Shown: positions 24,590 to 33,861 of the stretch, one piece after another
Layout: each line of letters opens with the position of its first letter
How positions within the stretch are numbered: position 1 is the first letter of the stretch
NCBI GenBank assembly: GCA_041393775.1
Contig: JAWKJM010000011.1
Location: 1-64,000 of the forward strand
Origin: JADKAV01 sp041393775
GTDB lineage: Bacteria; Actinomycetota; Actinomycetes; S36-B12; UBA10799
Direction: 5' to 3'
Length of the DNA stretch: 64,000 nucleotides
Program-made: the position numbers and the translations under genes
The notes under the pieces: model-generated
The model's database searches: none
What the model was told of the DNA's origin: nothing
Seen by the model: the letters and a program-made list of their open reading frames with translations, nothing else

Positions 24590-24769
24590 GTGGTGGGTGC
24601 TCGGCCGCGACCCCGTTGTCTGCCACACGTCCACTCCGAGGCGTGGGCTGACCGCGGGTTGGTTCCGGTTAGGGTTCCCGGTTCTGGTTAGACCTTTGGC
24701 TTCCGGTTAGCCATTTGGGCCACCTATCGGCCTAACGCGAACCCGAAGGTCTAACGCGGAGTCAGGGTC
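24590..24769. other. Gene-free stretch after lgt with GGTTAG/CTAACG words
   Basis: No gene is visible. The stretch holds several short scattered repeats: GGTTAGGGTTC, GGTTAGACCTTTGG, GGTTAGCCATTTGG and CCTAACGCGAACC. Read on the minus strand these resemble the tail found after family A copies at 35700-35760 (GCGTTAGG repeated) and 33690-33745, so they may be a degenerate extension of the repeat element that follows. Confidence 0.4.
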
Positions 24770-24866
24770 TAGTCCGAAAATGGCTGGGGTACTCGGTAGC
24801 GGCAGGAGTTGGCCGCGAGGTTAGAGAATGTGCACGAGGTTAGAGAACGCACGTGTGGCTTCTCTA
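24770..24866 (-). repeat. Family A element, copy A2, part before the IS
   Basis: Minus-strand copy of the full element. 24770-24816 is the reverse complement of the conserved 3' flank (CGGCCAACTCCTGCCG...TTTTCGGACTAG). The word-word arm is at 24817-24847, the loop follows, and the second arm breaks off after TTCTCTA at 24866, where the IS5-family element begins. Confidence 0.85.
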
Positions 24867-26050
24867 GGAAGCGCTGATAAGCGGGGCTTCTGTGGTCGGG
24901 GTCGGGTGCGGTGTCGTCTGAGGTCAGCGGTGTGGCCGTTTCGGCGGCTACTTTCGGTTGATTTCGGTGGTCTGCCCGGGTTTCGGGCAGGCTTACGCCC
25001 GGCCGTTACCCGGTCAGGGCAACGGCTCGTCCACGCATCAGCCAGTTCGCCGAGGCGAACAGCACGTGCAAATGGTTCAGGTTCTTCGCGATCCCCCGGT
25101 AGCGGGTCTTGGCGAACCCGAAGTCGCGTTTGACGATCAGGAACGGATGCTCCACCTTGGCCCGCACCGAGGCCATCCGTTCCTGCTCGGCACGGTCTGG
25201 GCCGGGCATACCGGCCAGCTGTTTCTTACGCGCGGCGACCCGGAAGTCCACGGTCGACAGATGCTGATCACCGGCGATCTCGGGACGTTTGTCGACTCCC
25301 CGGTAGCCGGCATCGGCGTACACCACCTGATCATCGCCGCGGACCAACCGCCCCAACGCGTCCAGGTCATGAACATTGGCCGCGGTGGCGGTCACCGAAT
25401 GGACGTAGCCGGTACCGGCATCCACCCCGATATGGGCCTTCATCCCGAAATACCACTGGCTGCCCTTCATCGTCGAATGCATCTGCGGGTCCCGCTCACC
25501 AGCCGCGTTCTTCGTCGACGTCGGCGCGGCCACGATCGTGGCGTCCACGATCGACCCGCCCCGCATGATCCAGCCCTGGGCATCGAAGATCTCGTTCTGC
25601 GCGGCGAACAACGCCGCGCCCAACTCGTGGCGTTCGAGCAGATGCCGGAACCCCAGCAGCGTGGTCGCGTCCGGAACCTGCTCGTCGGCGAAGTCCAACC
25701 TCATGAACCGGCGCATCGCATACGAGTCATAGACCGCGTCCTCCACCCCCTCATCGGACAGCGAGAACCACACCTGCAACAGATACATCCGCAGCATCGT
25801 CTCCAACGCCTTGGGCTTACGGCCCTTCTTCCCGTCGTAATAGAACGGCTCGATCAAACCCACCCACCGCTGCCACGGGATCGTGGCATCCATCGTGTCC
25901 AGGAACCGTTCACGACGCGAAACCCGCCGCCGGTTGCCGTACTCCAGATCAGTGAACGAAGGCTGCTCAACACGCATCCCCCATCCTTTCGCAGCCACCA
26001 CCAGCCACCACGCACACACGCCCAACAGCAAGCAGAAAATCAGTGATTCC
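24867..26050 (-). mobile_element. Intact IS5-family insertion sequence, 1184 bp
   Basis: The ends can be placed exactly because the element interrupts a palindrome of known sequence. The left end GGAAGCGCTGATAA and the inverted right end GGAATCACTGATTT match at 10 of the first 12 positions. The flanking target is duplicated as CTA (24864-24866 and 26051-26053). Excising 24867-26053 restores a continuous family A arm. One intact transposase gene lies on the minus strand. The size, short inverted repeats and T/A-containing short target duplication fit the IS5 family (IS5 or IS1031 type groups). Confidence 0.9.
25006..25977 (-). CDS. IS5-family transposase
   Basis: A 323-residue DDE transposase. 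An N-terminal domain (about 1-80) with KALETMLRMYLLQVWFSLSD is followed by the RNase H-like core. The three acidic residues lie in GSIVDATIVAAPTS, VVYADAGYRGV and VRAKVEHPFLIVKRDFG; the last, with the Y-R-G-K/R neighbourhood TRYRGIAKN, is the IS5 signature. No frameshift or internal stop is seen, so it may be active. ATG at 25977 gives the typical N-terminus MRVEQPSFTDLEYGNRR. A longer in-frame extension to 26130 only reads through the inverted repeat and the flanking repeat. Confidence 0.93.
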   Translation of the reverse strand: MRVEQPSFTDLEYGNRRRVSRRERFLDTMDATIPWQRWVGLIEPFYYDGKKGRKPKALETMLRMYLLQVWFSLSDEGVEDAVYDSYAMRRFMRLDFADEQVPDATTLLGFRHLLERHELGAALFAAQNEIFDAQGWIMRGGSIVDATIVAAPTSTKNAAGERDPQMHSTMKGSQWYFGMKAHIGVDAGTGYVHSVTATAANVHDLDALGRLVRGDDQVVYADAGYRGVDKRPEIAGDQHLSTVDFRVAARKKQLAGMPGPDRAEQERMASVRAKVEHPFLIVKRDFGFAKTRYRGIAKNLNHLHVLFASANWLMRGRAVALTG

Positions 26051-26104
26051 CTAACCTCGTGCACGTTCTCTAACCCGAGCGATTTCTGCCCGGCATTTCC
26101 CCGC
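26051..26104 (-). repeat. Family A element, copy A2, part after the IS
   Basis: CTAACCTCGTGCACGTTCTCTAACC completes the arm that was cut at 24866. It is followed by the reverse complement of the conserved 5' flank (GGGCGAAATCGCTCGG type; here CGAGCGATTTCTGCCCGGC and CCCGCCTGAACG). Confidence 0.85.
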
Positions 26105-26138
26105 CTGAACGGGCGGCGCGCCACGACCATGCACCACT

Positions 26139-26190
26139 AACGCGAGCGATTTCTGCGCGGCATCCTCCCGCCTGAACGCCACGGCCCGCG
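26139..26190 (-). repeat. Family A flank fragment, copy A3
   Basis: GCGAGCGATTTCTGCGCGG followed by CATCCTCCCGCCTGAACGC is a second copy of the same 5' flank, about 50 bp from A2, without a palindromic core. The rest of the interval to the hydrolase gene (26191-26343) shows nothing recognisable. Confidence 0.6.
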
Positions 26191-26343
26191 GAGGACCAGC
26201 CGGAGTTCGAACGTCGAAGAAAGACCACAACCGCGCGTCCCAGGGCGGCGCTGTCGTGCTGCGCAACTCCCTTCCGGGCAGGCGATCCGCCATCGTCGTC
26301 ACCGCTGGCCGCGGCCTTGCGCAGGACGCCGACGCCCGGGTTC

Positions 26344-27204
26344 TCAGGCCAGCCCCACGTCCGCGGCGAGTTCGAGAAGCGCTTCCCGCACGCGGTCCGG
26401 GTACTCCAGCACCAGGAAATGGGTTGCGTCCCACCTTTCGGCCCGTCCGCTCGGCGTCTGTTCGGCGGCCGCCTCGACCGCCACCGGATCGGTCACGAAG
26501 TCTTGCCCGGCGCTCACATAGACCACCGGGCAGGTCACCGCTGACAGATCCATCGGCTCGTGCCGTTGCAGAGCGCTCGCGAGATGGCCGTACCAGGTCA
26601 CGTCCATGGCCAGGAAATCGCGCAGTGCCTCCCGTACGTGCCCTAGATCCGCACTGGCGCCGATCGCCCCGGTGGTCTTCAGGACCTCCGCCGTGATGGG
26701 CAGTTGTCCCAGTTTGTTCACCAGTCCGCCGATCCAGGCACCGGAAGTCTGAAGGAACGCGGTTGCGAACCCGACCAGCGAGGTGGCAACGTCTCTGGGC
26801 ACTGAGGGCAGGGGCAGCATCGCTTGGGCCGTCCCGCCAGGCACGCCGGCCAGGGCCAGTACTCCGGCGACCCGGTCGTCGACGGCGGCGAGTTCCAGCG
26901 CGATGTTCACCCCGAGCGACCACCCCACCACCAGATAGCGGTCCCAGCCGGCCTGCTCCACGACGCTCAAGGCATCGGCCACGTGATCGGCCATGTCGAT
27001 GCCCCCCCGCGGTGTCGACGACGGTGCAATTCCCCGGTGGAACCATGTGCGGGCGTCGAAGCCGCAGTCGGGGTCGCGCAGCGACGGCCACGCGGCTGGA
27101 CTCGAGGCCAGACCGTTGCAGATCAGCAGAGGGATGCCCGTGCCGTCGTTGGACCAGGCGGCGATGGTGGTGCCATCGGTGCTGCGCACGGCGATCTGGG
27201 TCAC
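26344..27204 (-). CDS. Alpha/beta-fold hydrolase
   Basis: A 286-residue hydrolase of the alpha/beta superfamily. The nucleophile elbow GWSLGVN carries the catalytic Ser (about residue 97), the acid is in SAGQDFVTD (about 233), and the His is in WDATHFLVLEYPD (about 262). The oxyanion region is ICNGLASS rather than the usual HG motif. There is no signal peptide. The GTG start at 27204 gives VTQIAVRSTDGTTIAAW, matching the usual strand 1 of the family. Longer upstream frames run antisense to gltB and are shadows. The substrate is unknown. It is divergent from gltB, with 186 bp between. Confidence 0.85.
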   Translation of the reverse strand: MTQIAVRSTDGTTIAAWSNDGTGIPLLICNGLASSPAAWPSLRDPDCGFDARTWFHRGIAPSSTPRGGIDMADHVADALSVVEQAGWDRYLVVGWSLGVNIALELAAVDDRVAGVLALAGVPGGTAQAMLPLPSVPRDVATSLVGFATAFLQTSGAWIGGLVNKLGQLPITAEVLKTTGAIGASADLGHVREALRDFLAMDVTWYGHLASALQRHEPMDLSAVTCPVVYVSAGQDFVTDPVAVEAAAEQTPSGRAERWDATHFLVLEYPDRVREALLELAADVGLA

Positions 27205-27300
27205 GGGTCCAGTGTGCCGGGTGGATCCAGCGCGCCCGACGCCAGGCACAGTCCACCCTCGCCTGGCCATGCTCGCGGGAGCGAACGCTCGCACATGGGT

Positions 27301-27306
27301 TATGCT
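27301..27306 (+). promoter_or_regulatory. Candidate minus-10 box TATGCT of gltB
   Basis: TATGCT lies 84 bp before the gltB start in an otherwise GC-rich divergent spacer, the best minus-10 match there. It would give a leader of about 78 nt ending in AGGAG. Confidence 0.35.
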
Positions 27307-27390
27307 AATCACGCTTCGGGCCAACGGCGTCCCGCGGACCGTGCGTGAGCATGCGTCCCGATCGGTAGACCCATCAGACCAGGAGTGCCA

Positions 27391-30300
27391 ATGATCCCCA
27401 GTAGCGGACTGTACGACCCCACGTTTGAGCACGACGCGTGTGGTGTCGCTTTCGTGGCGACCATGACCGGCGAGCCGTCCCACGAGATCGTCCAGCACGC
27501 ACTGACCGCCTTGCGCAACCTCGAACACCGCGGCGCCTCGGGCAGTGAGCCGGATTCCGGGGACGGTGCGGGGATCCTGATCCAGGTGCCGGACACCCTG
27601 TTCCGCGACGTCGTCGACTTCGAGTTGCCGGCCCCCGGGAACTACGGGGTCGGCACGGCGTTCCTGCCCACGGACTCGGGCGAGGCGGAGGTAGCGGTCA
27701 AGGCGATCGAGGCCATTGCGGTCCAAGAGGGCTTGACCGTCCTGGGCTGGCGGGACCTGCCCACCGACGACTCGATGGTCGGAAAGACCGCACGCGGAGC
27801 CATGCCGACCTTCCGGCAGATCTTCGTCAGCGGTCCTGCCGGCGACGACGAACTGCATCTCGAGCGGCTGACATTCGTGCTGCGCAAGCGCGCCGAGCGG
27901 GAAGCCGGGGTCTACTTCCCGTCGCTGAGCACGCGGACCATCGTCTACAAAGGCATGCTCACCACCGCCCAGCTCGAACCGTTCTTCCCCGACCTGTCGG
28001 ACCGGCGCACCGCGTCCGCTCTGGGGATGGTCCACTCGCGTTTCTCGACGAACACGTTCCCGAGCTGGCCGTTGGCGCACCCGTTCCGCCTGATCGCACA
28101 CAACGGGGAGATCAACACGGTCAAGGGCAATCGCAACTGGATGCGTGCCCGCGAGGCGTTGCTGAGCAGCGACAAGATCCCCGGCGACCTCGACCGGCTG
28201 TTCCCCATCTGCACTCCGACCGCCAGCGACTCCGCGAGCTTCGACGAGGTGCTCGAACTGCTGTATCTCGGGGGCCGGCCACTGCCGCACGCGGTGCTGA
28301 TGATGATCCCGGAGGCGTGGGAGAACAACTCGGAGATGGACCCGGCCCGCCGCGCCTTCTACGAGTACCATTCGACGTTGATCGAACCGTGGGACGGACC
28401 CGCCAGCGTGTCGTTCACCGATGGCCGGGTGATCGGTGCGGTGCTGGACCGCAATGGTCTGCGCCCGGGTCGATTCTGGGTGACCTCCGACGGGCTGGTG
28501 GTGCTGGCTTCGGAGGCGGGAGTGCTCGACATCGACCCCGCAGCGGTCGTGCGGAAAGGACGGTTGCAGCCCGGCAAGATGTTCCTGGTCGACACGGTGG
28601 GTGGCCGGATCATCGAGGACGACGAGATCAAGGCCGAACTCGCGGCGCAGCACCCGTACGAGGAGTGGCTGCACGCCGGTGTCATCCACCTCGAGGCACT
28701 GCCCGAGCGCGAGCACATCGTGCACACCCGGCCGTCCATCGCACGCCGCCAGCAGAGTTTCGGCTACACCGAAGAGGAACTGCGAGTCATCCTCTCGCCC
28801 ATGGCGCAGACGGGCATGGAGCCGATCGGTTCCATGGGTACCGACTCCCCGGTGGCGGTGCTGTCGGACCGGCCCCGGTTGCTCTTCGACTACTTCGCGC
28901 AGTTGTTCGCACAGGTCACCAACCCCCCGCTCGACGCCCTGCGCGAGGAGATCATCACCTCGCTGAGCAGTCCGATCGGCCCCGAAGGCAATCTGCTGGA
29001 GGCGACGCCGGCCCACTGCCGCCAGATACTGCTGCCGTTCCCGGTCATCGACAACGACGAGTTGGCCAAGATCCTCAACATCAACGCCGACGGGGACTTC
29101 CCCGGTTTCGCGGCGCTGAGGATCTCCGGGCTCTACGACGTCAACCGGGGGCCTGAGGCTCTCCAGGAGCGGCTCGACGAGATCTTCGCCGAGATCGATG
29201 CCGCCATCAAGTCCGGGATCCGCCTGCTCGTCCTCAGCGACCGCGATTCCAACCCGGAGCATGCCCCCATCCCGTCACTGCTGCTGACCTCGGCGGTGCA
29301 CCACCACATGGTGCGCCAGAAGACCCGGACCATGATGTCGATGGTCGTGGAGGCCGGAGACGTGCGAGAAGTGCATCATGTTGCCTTACTCATCGGCTAC
29401 GGCGCCGCTGCCGTCAACCCCTACCTCGCCATGGAGACCGTGGAGTCGATGGTGCGCCATGGCGCGATCACCGACATCTCGCCGGAGGCGGCGGTCCGCA
29501 ACCTCGTGAAGGCGTTGGGCAAGGGCGTGCTCAAAGTGATGTCGAAGATGGGCATCTCCACAGTCGCGTCGTACCGCGGGGCGCAGGTGTTCGAGGCCCT
29601 CGGACTCAGCCAGGAGATGGTGGACAAGCACTTCACCGGAACGGCCTCCAAGTTGGGCGGCGTGGGTCTGGAAGTGATCCACGAAGAGGTCCGCCGTCGC
29701 CACCTCACGGCGTACCCGCCGACCGGGATCTCGCCTGCCCACAGGGCCCTGGAGATCGGGGGCGAGTACCAGTGGCGCCGCGAGGGCGAGCCGCACCTGT
29801 TCGACCCTGAGACGGTGTTCCGGCTGCAGCACGCCACCCGCGAGGGCCGTTTCGACGTGTTTCGTCAGTACACCGACCGAGTCGACGACCAGAGCCAGCA
29901 CCTGATGACGCTGCGTGGACTGTTCGACCTCAAGGTCGGTGAACGTCCCCCGGTGCCGCTCGACGAGGTGGAGCCGGTGGCGGACATCGTCAAGCGGTTC
30001 TCCACCGGCGCGATGTCCTACGGGTCGATCTCCAAGGAGGCCCACGAGACGCTGGCCATCGCCATGAACCGGCTCGGCGCCAAGTCGAACACCGGGGAAG
30101 GCGGGGAGGACCCCGACCGGTTCCTGCCCATGGCGAACGGCGATTCGAAGCGCTCCTCGATCAAGCAGGTGGCGTCGGGGCGGTTCGGGGTGACCAGCGA
30201 GTATCTGGTCAACTCCGACGACATCCAGATCAAGATGGCCCAGGGCGCCAAGCCCGGCGAGGGGGGTCAGCTGCCCGCACACAAGGTGTACCCGTGGGTG

Positions 30301-31899
30301 GCCAAGACCCGGCACTCGACGCCGGGGGTGGGCCTGATCTCGCCGCCCCCGCATCACGACATCTACTCGATCGAGGACCTTGCCCAGCTCATCCACGACC
30401 TGAAGAACGCCAACCCGCGAGCACGAGTGCACGTGAAGCTTGTGGCCGAGGTCGGCGTCGGAACAGTTGCGGCCGGGGTGAGCAAAGCACACGCGGACGT
30501 CATCCTGATCTCCGGCCATGACGGTGGTACCGGCGCCTCGCCTCTGACGTCGTTGAAGCACGCCGGCGGCCCCTGGGAACTCGGCCTCGCCGAGACCCAG
30601 CAGACCCTGATCGCCAACGGCCTGCGAGACCGGGTGGTGGTGCAGACCGACGGGCAGCTGAAGACCGGGCGCGATGTGATCATCGCCGCTCTGCTCGGCG
30701 CCGAGGAGTACGGGTTCGCGACCGCGCCCCTGGTGGTCATGGGGTGCGTGATGATGCGGGTCTGCCACCTCGATACCTGTCCGGTGGGGGTTGCCACCCA
30801 GAACCCGGTGTTGCGTGAGCGGTTCACGGGCAAGCCGGAGTTCGTCGTCAACTTCTTCGAGTACATCGCCGAACAGGTGCGGGGGTACCTGGCAGCGCTG
30901 GGCTTCCGCAGCCTGGACGAGGTGATCGGGCGGGCGGACCTGCTGGACGTCCACAAGGCGGTGAACCACTGGAAGGCACAGGGGCTCGACCTCGGCCCCA
31001 TCCTGGCGATGCCGCAGACCGAGTCCGCCGTCCGCTGTGTCACGACGCAGGACCATGGGCTGGACAAGGCGCTGGACATGCACCTCATCGAGGTCTGCGC
31101 GCCGGCCTTGGACAGCGGCGAACCGGTGCGTGCGCGGGTGCCCATCCGCAATGTGAATCGCACGGTCGGGACCATGCTGGGCAGCGAACTGACCCGCCGT
31201 CACGGGTCCTCTGGCCTGCCCACCGACACCATCGACATCACGTTCACCGGGTCGGCCGGGCAGAGTTTCGGAGCGTTCGTGCCGAAGGGCATCACGCTGC
31301 GGCTCGTGGGTGACGCCAACGACTACCTCGGCAAAGGTCTGTCAGGCGGCCACCTCGTGGTGCGCCCCGACGAACGGGCCCCGTTCTCAGCGCATGAGCA
31401 GATCATCGCCGGCAACGTCATCGCCTACGGCGCCACGGACGGCAGGATCTTCGCCCGCGGCATGGTCGGGGAACGGTGCTGTGTGCGCAACAGTGGAGCA
31501 ACGGTGGTGGTCGAGGGAGTGGGCGACCACGGGTGCGAATACATGACAGGTGGCCACGCAGTAGTGCTCGGTCCGATCGGGCGCAACTTCGCGGCCGGGA
31601 TGTCGGGGGGTACTGCGTATCTCCTGGACGCGAACATCGACCACGTCAACCAGGACATGGTGGCGCTCGAGGACCTTGATGCCGAGGACGCCAATTGGCT
31701 GGCCGGAATCATCGCCGAGCATGCCGAACAGACCGGGTCGGCAGTGGCCGCCGAACTGGTGGCGGACTGGGCGGCGGCACTGCCCCGATTCGCGAAAGTG
31801 ATGCCACGCGACTACCGCAGGGTGCTCGATGCGATCGCCTTGGCGGAGTCCGAGGGGCGCAATGTTGACGACGCGATCATGGAGGCTAGCCGTGGCTGA
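27391..31899 (+). CDS. gltB: Glutamate synthase large subunit
   Basis: A 1502-residue NADPH-GOGAT alpha subunit that transfers glutamine amide nitrogen to 2-oxoglutarate. The class II amidotransferase domain (about 17-420) begins with the nucleophile Cys17 in EHDACGVAF after a short propeptide. The central and FMN-binding domains follow (about 450-1190), with SNTGEGGEDPDRF and GQLPAHKVYPWVAKTRH. The 3Fe-4S ligands are in GCVMMRVCHLDTCPVGVATQ. The C-terminal beta-helix domain has the repeating GGxxxV-G pattern. ATG at 27391 is preferred because AGGAG lies 5 nt upstream; GTG at 27385 would overlap that site. It overlaps gltD by 8 nt. Confidence 0.97.
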   Translation: MIPSSGLYDPTFEHDACGVAFVATMTGEPSHEIVQHALTALRNLEHRGASGSEPDSGDGAGILIQVPDTLFRDVVDFELPAPGNYGVGTAFLPTDSGEAEVAVKAIEAIAVQEGLTVLGWRDLPTDDSMVGKTARGAMPTFRQIFVSGPAGDDELHLERLTFVLRKRAEREAGVYFPSLSTRTIVYKGMLTTAQLEPFFPDLSDRRTASALGMVHSRFSTNTFPSWPLAHPFRLIAHNGEINTVKGNRNWMRAREALLSSDKIPGDLDRLFPICTPTASDSASFDEVLELLYLGGRPLPHAVLMMIPEAWENNSEMDPARRAFYEYHSTLIEPWDGPASVSFTDGRVIGAVLDRNGLRPGRFWVTSDGLVVLASEAGVLDIDPAAVVRKGRLQPGKMFLVDTVGGRIIEDDEIKAELAAQHPYEEWLHAGVIHLEALPEREHIVHTRPSIARRQQSFGYTEEELRVILSPMAQTGMEPIGSMGTDSPVAVLSDRPRLLFDYFAQLFAQVTNPPLDALREEIITSLSSPIGPEGNLLEATPAHCRQILLPFPVIDNDELAKILNINADGDFPGFAALRISGLYDVNRGPEALQERLDEIFAEIDAAIKSGIRLLVLSDRDSNPEHAPIPSLLLTSAVHHHMVRQKTRTMMSMVVEAGDVREVHHVALLIGYGAAAVNPYLAMETVESMVRHGAITDISPEAAVRNLVKALGKGVLKVMSKMGISTVASYRGAQVFEALGLSQEMVDKHFTGTASKLGGVGLEVIHEEVRRRHLTAYPPTGISPAHRALEIGGEYQWRREGEPHLFDPETVFRLQHATREGRFDVFRQYTDRVDDQSQHLMTLRGLFDLKVGERPPVPLDEVEPVADIVKRFSTGAMSYGSISKEAHETLAIAMNRLGAKSNTGEGGEDPDRFLPMANGDSKRSSIKQVASGRFGVTSEYLVNSDDIQIKMAQGAKPGEGGQLPAHKVYPWVAKTRHSTPGVGLISPPPHHDIYSIEDLAQLIHDLKNANPRARVHVKLVAEVGVGTVAAGVSKAHADVILISGHDGGTGASPLTSLKHAGGPWELGLAETQQTLIANGLRDRVVVQTDGQLKTGRDVIIAALLGAEEYGFATAPLVVMGCVMMRVCHLDTCPVGVATQNPVLRERFTGKPEFVVNFFEYIAEQVRGYLAALGFRSLDEVIGRADLLDVHKAVNHWKAQGLDLGPILAMPQTESAVRCVTTQDHGLDKALDMHLIEVCAPALDSGEPVRARVPIRNVNRTVGTMLGSELTRRHGSSGLPTDTIDITFTGSAGQSFGAFVPKGITLRLVGDANDYLGKGLSGGHLVVRPDERAPFSAHEQIIAGNVIAYGATDGRIFARGMVGERCCVRNSGATVVVEGVGDHGCEYMTGGHAVVLGPIGRNFAAGMSGGTAYLLDANIDHVNQDMVALEDLDAEDANWLAGIIAEHAEQTGSAVAAELVADWAAALPRFAKVMPRDYRRVLDAIALAESEGRNVDDAIMEASRG

Positions 31900-33343
31900 C
31901 CCGAGAGGTTTCTTGAAGTCCGGTCGGCAGTTGCCGACCCGGCGGCCGGTGGATGTGCGCATCCAGGACTGGCAGGAGGTGTACGAACCGTTCGGCGAGC
32001 CGAAACTGCGCACACAGGCGGCCCGGTGCATGGATTGCGGCATCCCGTTCTGCCACAACGGTTGTCCGCTCGGGAACCTCATCCCCGAGTGGAACGATCT
32101 CACCCGGCGGGGCGACTGGCACGTCGCCATCGAACGCCTGCACGCGACCAACAACTTCCCGGAGTTCACTGGCCGACTGTGTCCGGCGCCGTGCGAGTCC
32201 GCGTGTGTGCTGGGGATCAACCAGGATCCGGTGACGATCAAGCAGGTCGAGGTCTCCATCATCGATCGGGCGTGGGATTCCGGGTGGGTGCAGCCGCAGC
32301 CGCCCGAGCGTTTGAGCGGCAAGACCGTCGCGATCATCGGGTCAGGGCCCGCCGGCCTGGCTGCGGCTCAGCAGCTGGCGCGGGCCGGCCACACCGTCGC
32401 TGTATACGAACGTTCGGACCGGGTCGGCGGGCTCCTGCGCTACGGAATCCCCGAGTTCAAGATGGAGAAGCGGCACCTGGACCGCCGGCTTGCCCAGATG
32501 GAGGCCGAGGGTGTCAAGTTCCGCACCGGGATCGAGATCGGCCGCGACGTGTCCGCCGAGGACCTGCGCAGGCGGTACGACGCGGTGCTGATCGCGGCGG
32601 GCTCCACCATCGGCCGTGACCTACCGGTGCCGGGGCGCGAACTGCCAGGTGTCTATCAGGCGATGGAGTACCTGCCTCTGGCCAACCGGGTCCAGGAGAA
32701 CGACCTGGACGAGTCACCGATCAGCGCGGCCGGTAAGCACGTGGTGATCATCGGGGGCGGTGACACCGGCGCGGACTGTCTCGGGACGGCCATCCGGCAG
32801 GGCGCCGCCAGTATCACCCAGTTGGAGATCTTGGCGACGCCGCCGCAGACACGACCCCCGGGGCAGCCGTGGCCGACCTACCCGATGATCTTCCGGGTCT
32901 CTTCCGCCCATGAGGAGGGCGGCGACCGGGTGTTCTCGGTGTCGACGAAGCGCTTCATCGGCGAGAACGGCATCCTCACGGGCATCGAGATCGTAGATGT
33001 CGAGTGGGTCGAAGGAAGGCCGATGGAGATCGCCGGTACGGAACGGGTACTGCCCGCGGACCTGGTCACCCTGGCCATGGGCTTCGTCGGACCCGAGGCC
33101 GACGCGTTCAGTTCGCAGCTGGGTCTGCGCCGCGACGATCGCGGGAATCTGGTGCGCGCCGACGACTACGCCACCGATGTCCGGGGCGTGTACGTCGCCG
33201 GCGACGCCGGACGCGGACAGTCGCTGATCGTATGGGCGATCGCGGAAGGCCGCGCTGCTGCGGCCTCCATCGACGAGTACCTGATGGGCGAGACCAACCT
33301 GCCCCGACCGCTGCATGCCTCCGCCCGTCAGGTGATGGTCTAG
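31892..33343 (+). CDS. gltD: Glutamate synthase small subunit
   Basis: A 483-residue beta subunit that feeds NADPH electrons to GltB. The N-terminal iron-sulfur region has CMDCGIPFCHNGCPLGN and LCPAPCESACV. FAD binding is at VAIIGSGPAGLAAAQQLA (about 146-163), and the NADPH-binding motif is HVVIIGGGDTGADC (about 286-299). The C-terminal GDAGRGQSLIVWAI is the second FAD contact. The GTG start at 31892 sits inside gltB after GGAGG. Length and motif order are standard. Confidence 0.97.
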   Translation: MADPRGFLKSGRQLPTRRPVDVRIQDWQEVYEPFGEPKLRTQAARCMDCGIPFCHNGCPLGNLIPEWNDLTRRGDWHVAIERLHATNNFPEFTGRLCPAPCESACVLGINQDPVTIKQVEVSIIDRAWDSGWVQPQPPERLSGKTVAIIGSGPAGLAAAQQLARAGHTVAVYERSDRVGGLLRYGIPEFKMEKRHLDRRLAQMEAEGVKFRTGIEIGRDVSAEDLRRRYDAVLIAAGSTIGRDLPVPGRELPGVYQAMEYLPLANRVQENDLDESPISAAGKHVVIIGGGDTGADCLGTAIRQGAASITQLEILATPPQTRPPGQPWPTYPMIFRVSSAHEEGGDRVFSVSTKRFIGENGILTGIEIVDVEWVEGRPMEIAGTERVLPADLVTLAMGFVGPEADAFSSQLGLRRDDRGNLVRADDYATDVRGVYVAGDAGRGQSLIVWAIAEGRAAAASIDEYLMGETNLPRPLHASARQVMV

Positions 33344-33432
33344 CCTCGTCGGTTCTCGAAGTGGCTGGGAACGACTTGCGCTGAAGCGCTGCTGGTCGGT
33401 GACGTGGGGGAGTGGGTTCGCATTAGGTCTTC
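33344..33432. other. Spacer after gltD
   Basis: No gene or known element is seen here. Together with repeats A4 and A5 it forms a gene-free gap of about 520 bp between gltD and pyk. Confidence 0.4.
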
Positions 33433-33590
33433 CGCGGCGTTCAGGCGGGCAAATGCCGGGCGGAAATCGCTCGGGTTAGAGAACGTGCACGAGGTTAGAG
33501 AAGCCACATGTGCATTCACTAACCTGGTGCACGTTCTCTAACCTCGCGGCCAACTGCTGCGGCGACCGAGTACACGAGCCGTCTTCGGAG
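33433..33590 (+). repeat. Family A element, copy A4
   Basis: A full-length copy: 5' flank GCGGCGTTCAGGCGGGCAAA..., then the word-word arm GGTTAGAGAACGTGCACGAG..., loop, mutated inverted arm (CACTAACCTGGTGCACGTTC), and 3' flank CGGCCAACTGCTGCGGCGAC up to TTCGGAGTAG. The second arm has two substitutions, so the hairpin is imperfect. Confidence 0.87.
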
Positions 33591-33700
33591 TAGAGAAAAG
33601 TGCACGAGGTTAGAAGAGCCACACGTGCGTTCTCTACCTCGCGGCCAACTGCTGCGGCGACCGAGTACACGCGCCATTTTCGGACTGGGTCCTCCGGCTC
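33591..33700 (+). repeat. Family A element, copy A5 (partial, tandem to A4)
   Basis: A second, shortened unit follows A4 directly. It has one word on the left (GTGCACGAGGTTAGAAGAG), the conserved loop CCACACGTGCG, one inverted word (TTCTCTACCTC) and the 3' flank again (CGGCCAACTGCTGCGGCGAC to TTTTCGGACT). The first word of each arm has been lost. Confidence 0.75.
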
Positions 33701-33852
33701 GCACAAGGCGAATGGGTGGCCTCAAGGCCGAACCGGAACCTACCCATGGGCGAATCACGGCCAACGCCGGTGCGTGTCCGGCAACTGCAGCAAGGAGGTT
33801 CCCTAGGAGTGAACGGGCCGTGACCCGCCCTGCGCGTCGGAGCCGAAGTCAC

Positions 33853-33858
33853 TACGCT
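33853..33858 (+). promoter_or_regulatory. Minus-10 box TACGCT of pyk
   Basis: TACGCT ends 6 nt before the GTG at 33865 and 3 nt before the ATG at 33862. The spacing suits a leaderless transcript that begins at the GTG. Confidence 0.45.
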
Positions 33859-33861
33859 CGG

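Noticed and set aside
25978..26130. Longer N-terminus for the IS5 transposase
   Set aside because: The extension reads through the terminal inverted repeat and the flanking family A element. The conserved N-terminus MRVEQPSF begins at 25977.
27205..29262. Minus-strand extension of the hydrolase frame to 972 residues
   Set aside because: It runs antisense through gltB, which is strongly conserved. The hydrolase fold begins at VTQIAVRST (27204), and codons upstream show no similarity.
29386..31203. Long minus-strand frame of 605 residues opposite gltB
   Set aside because: Its composition (His/Arg/Asp/Val-rich) is the usual antisense shadow of a GC-rich gene, with no ribosome site or domain.
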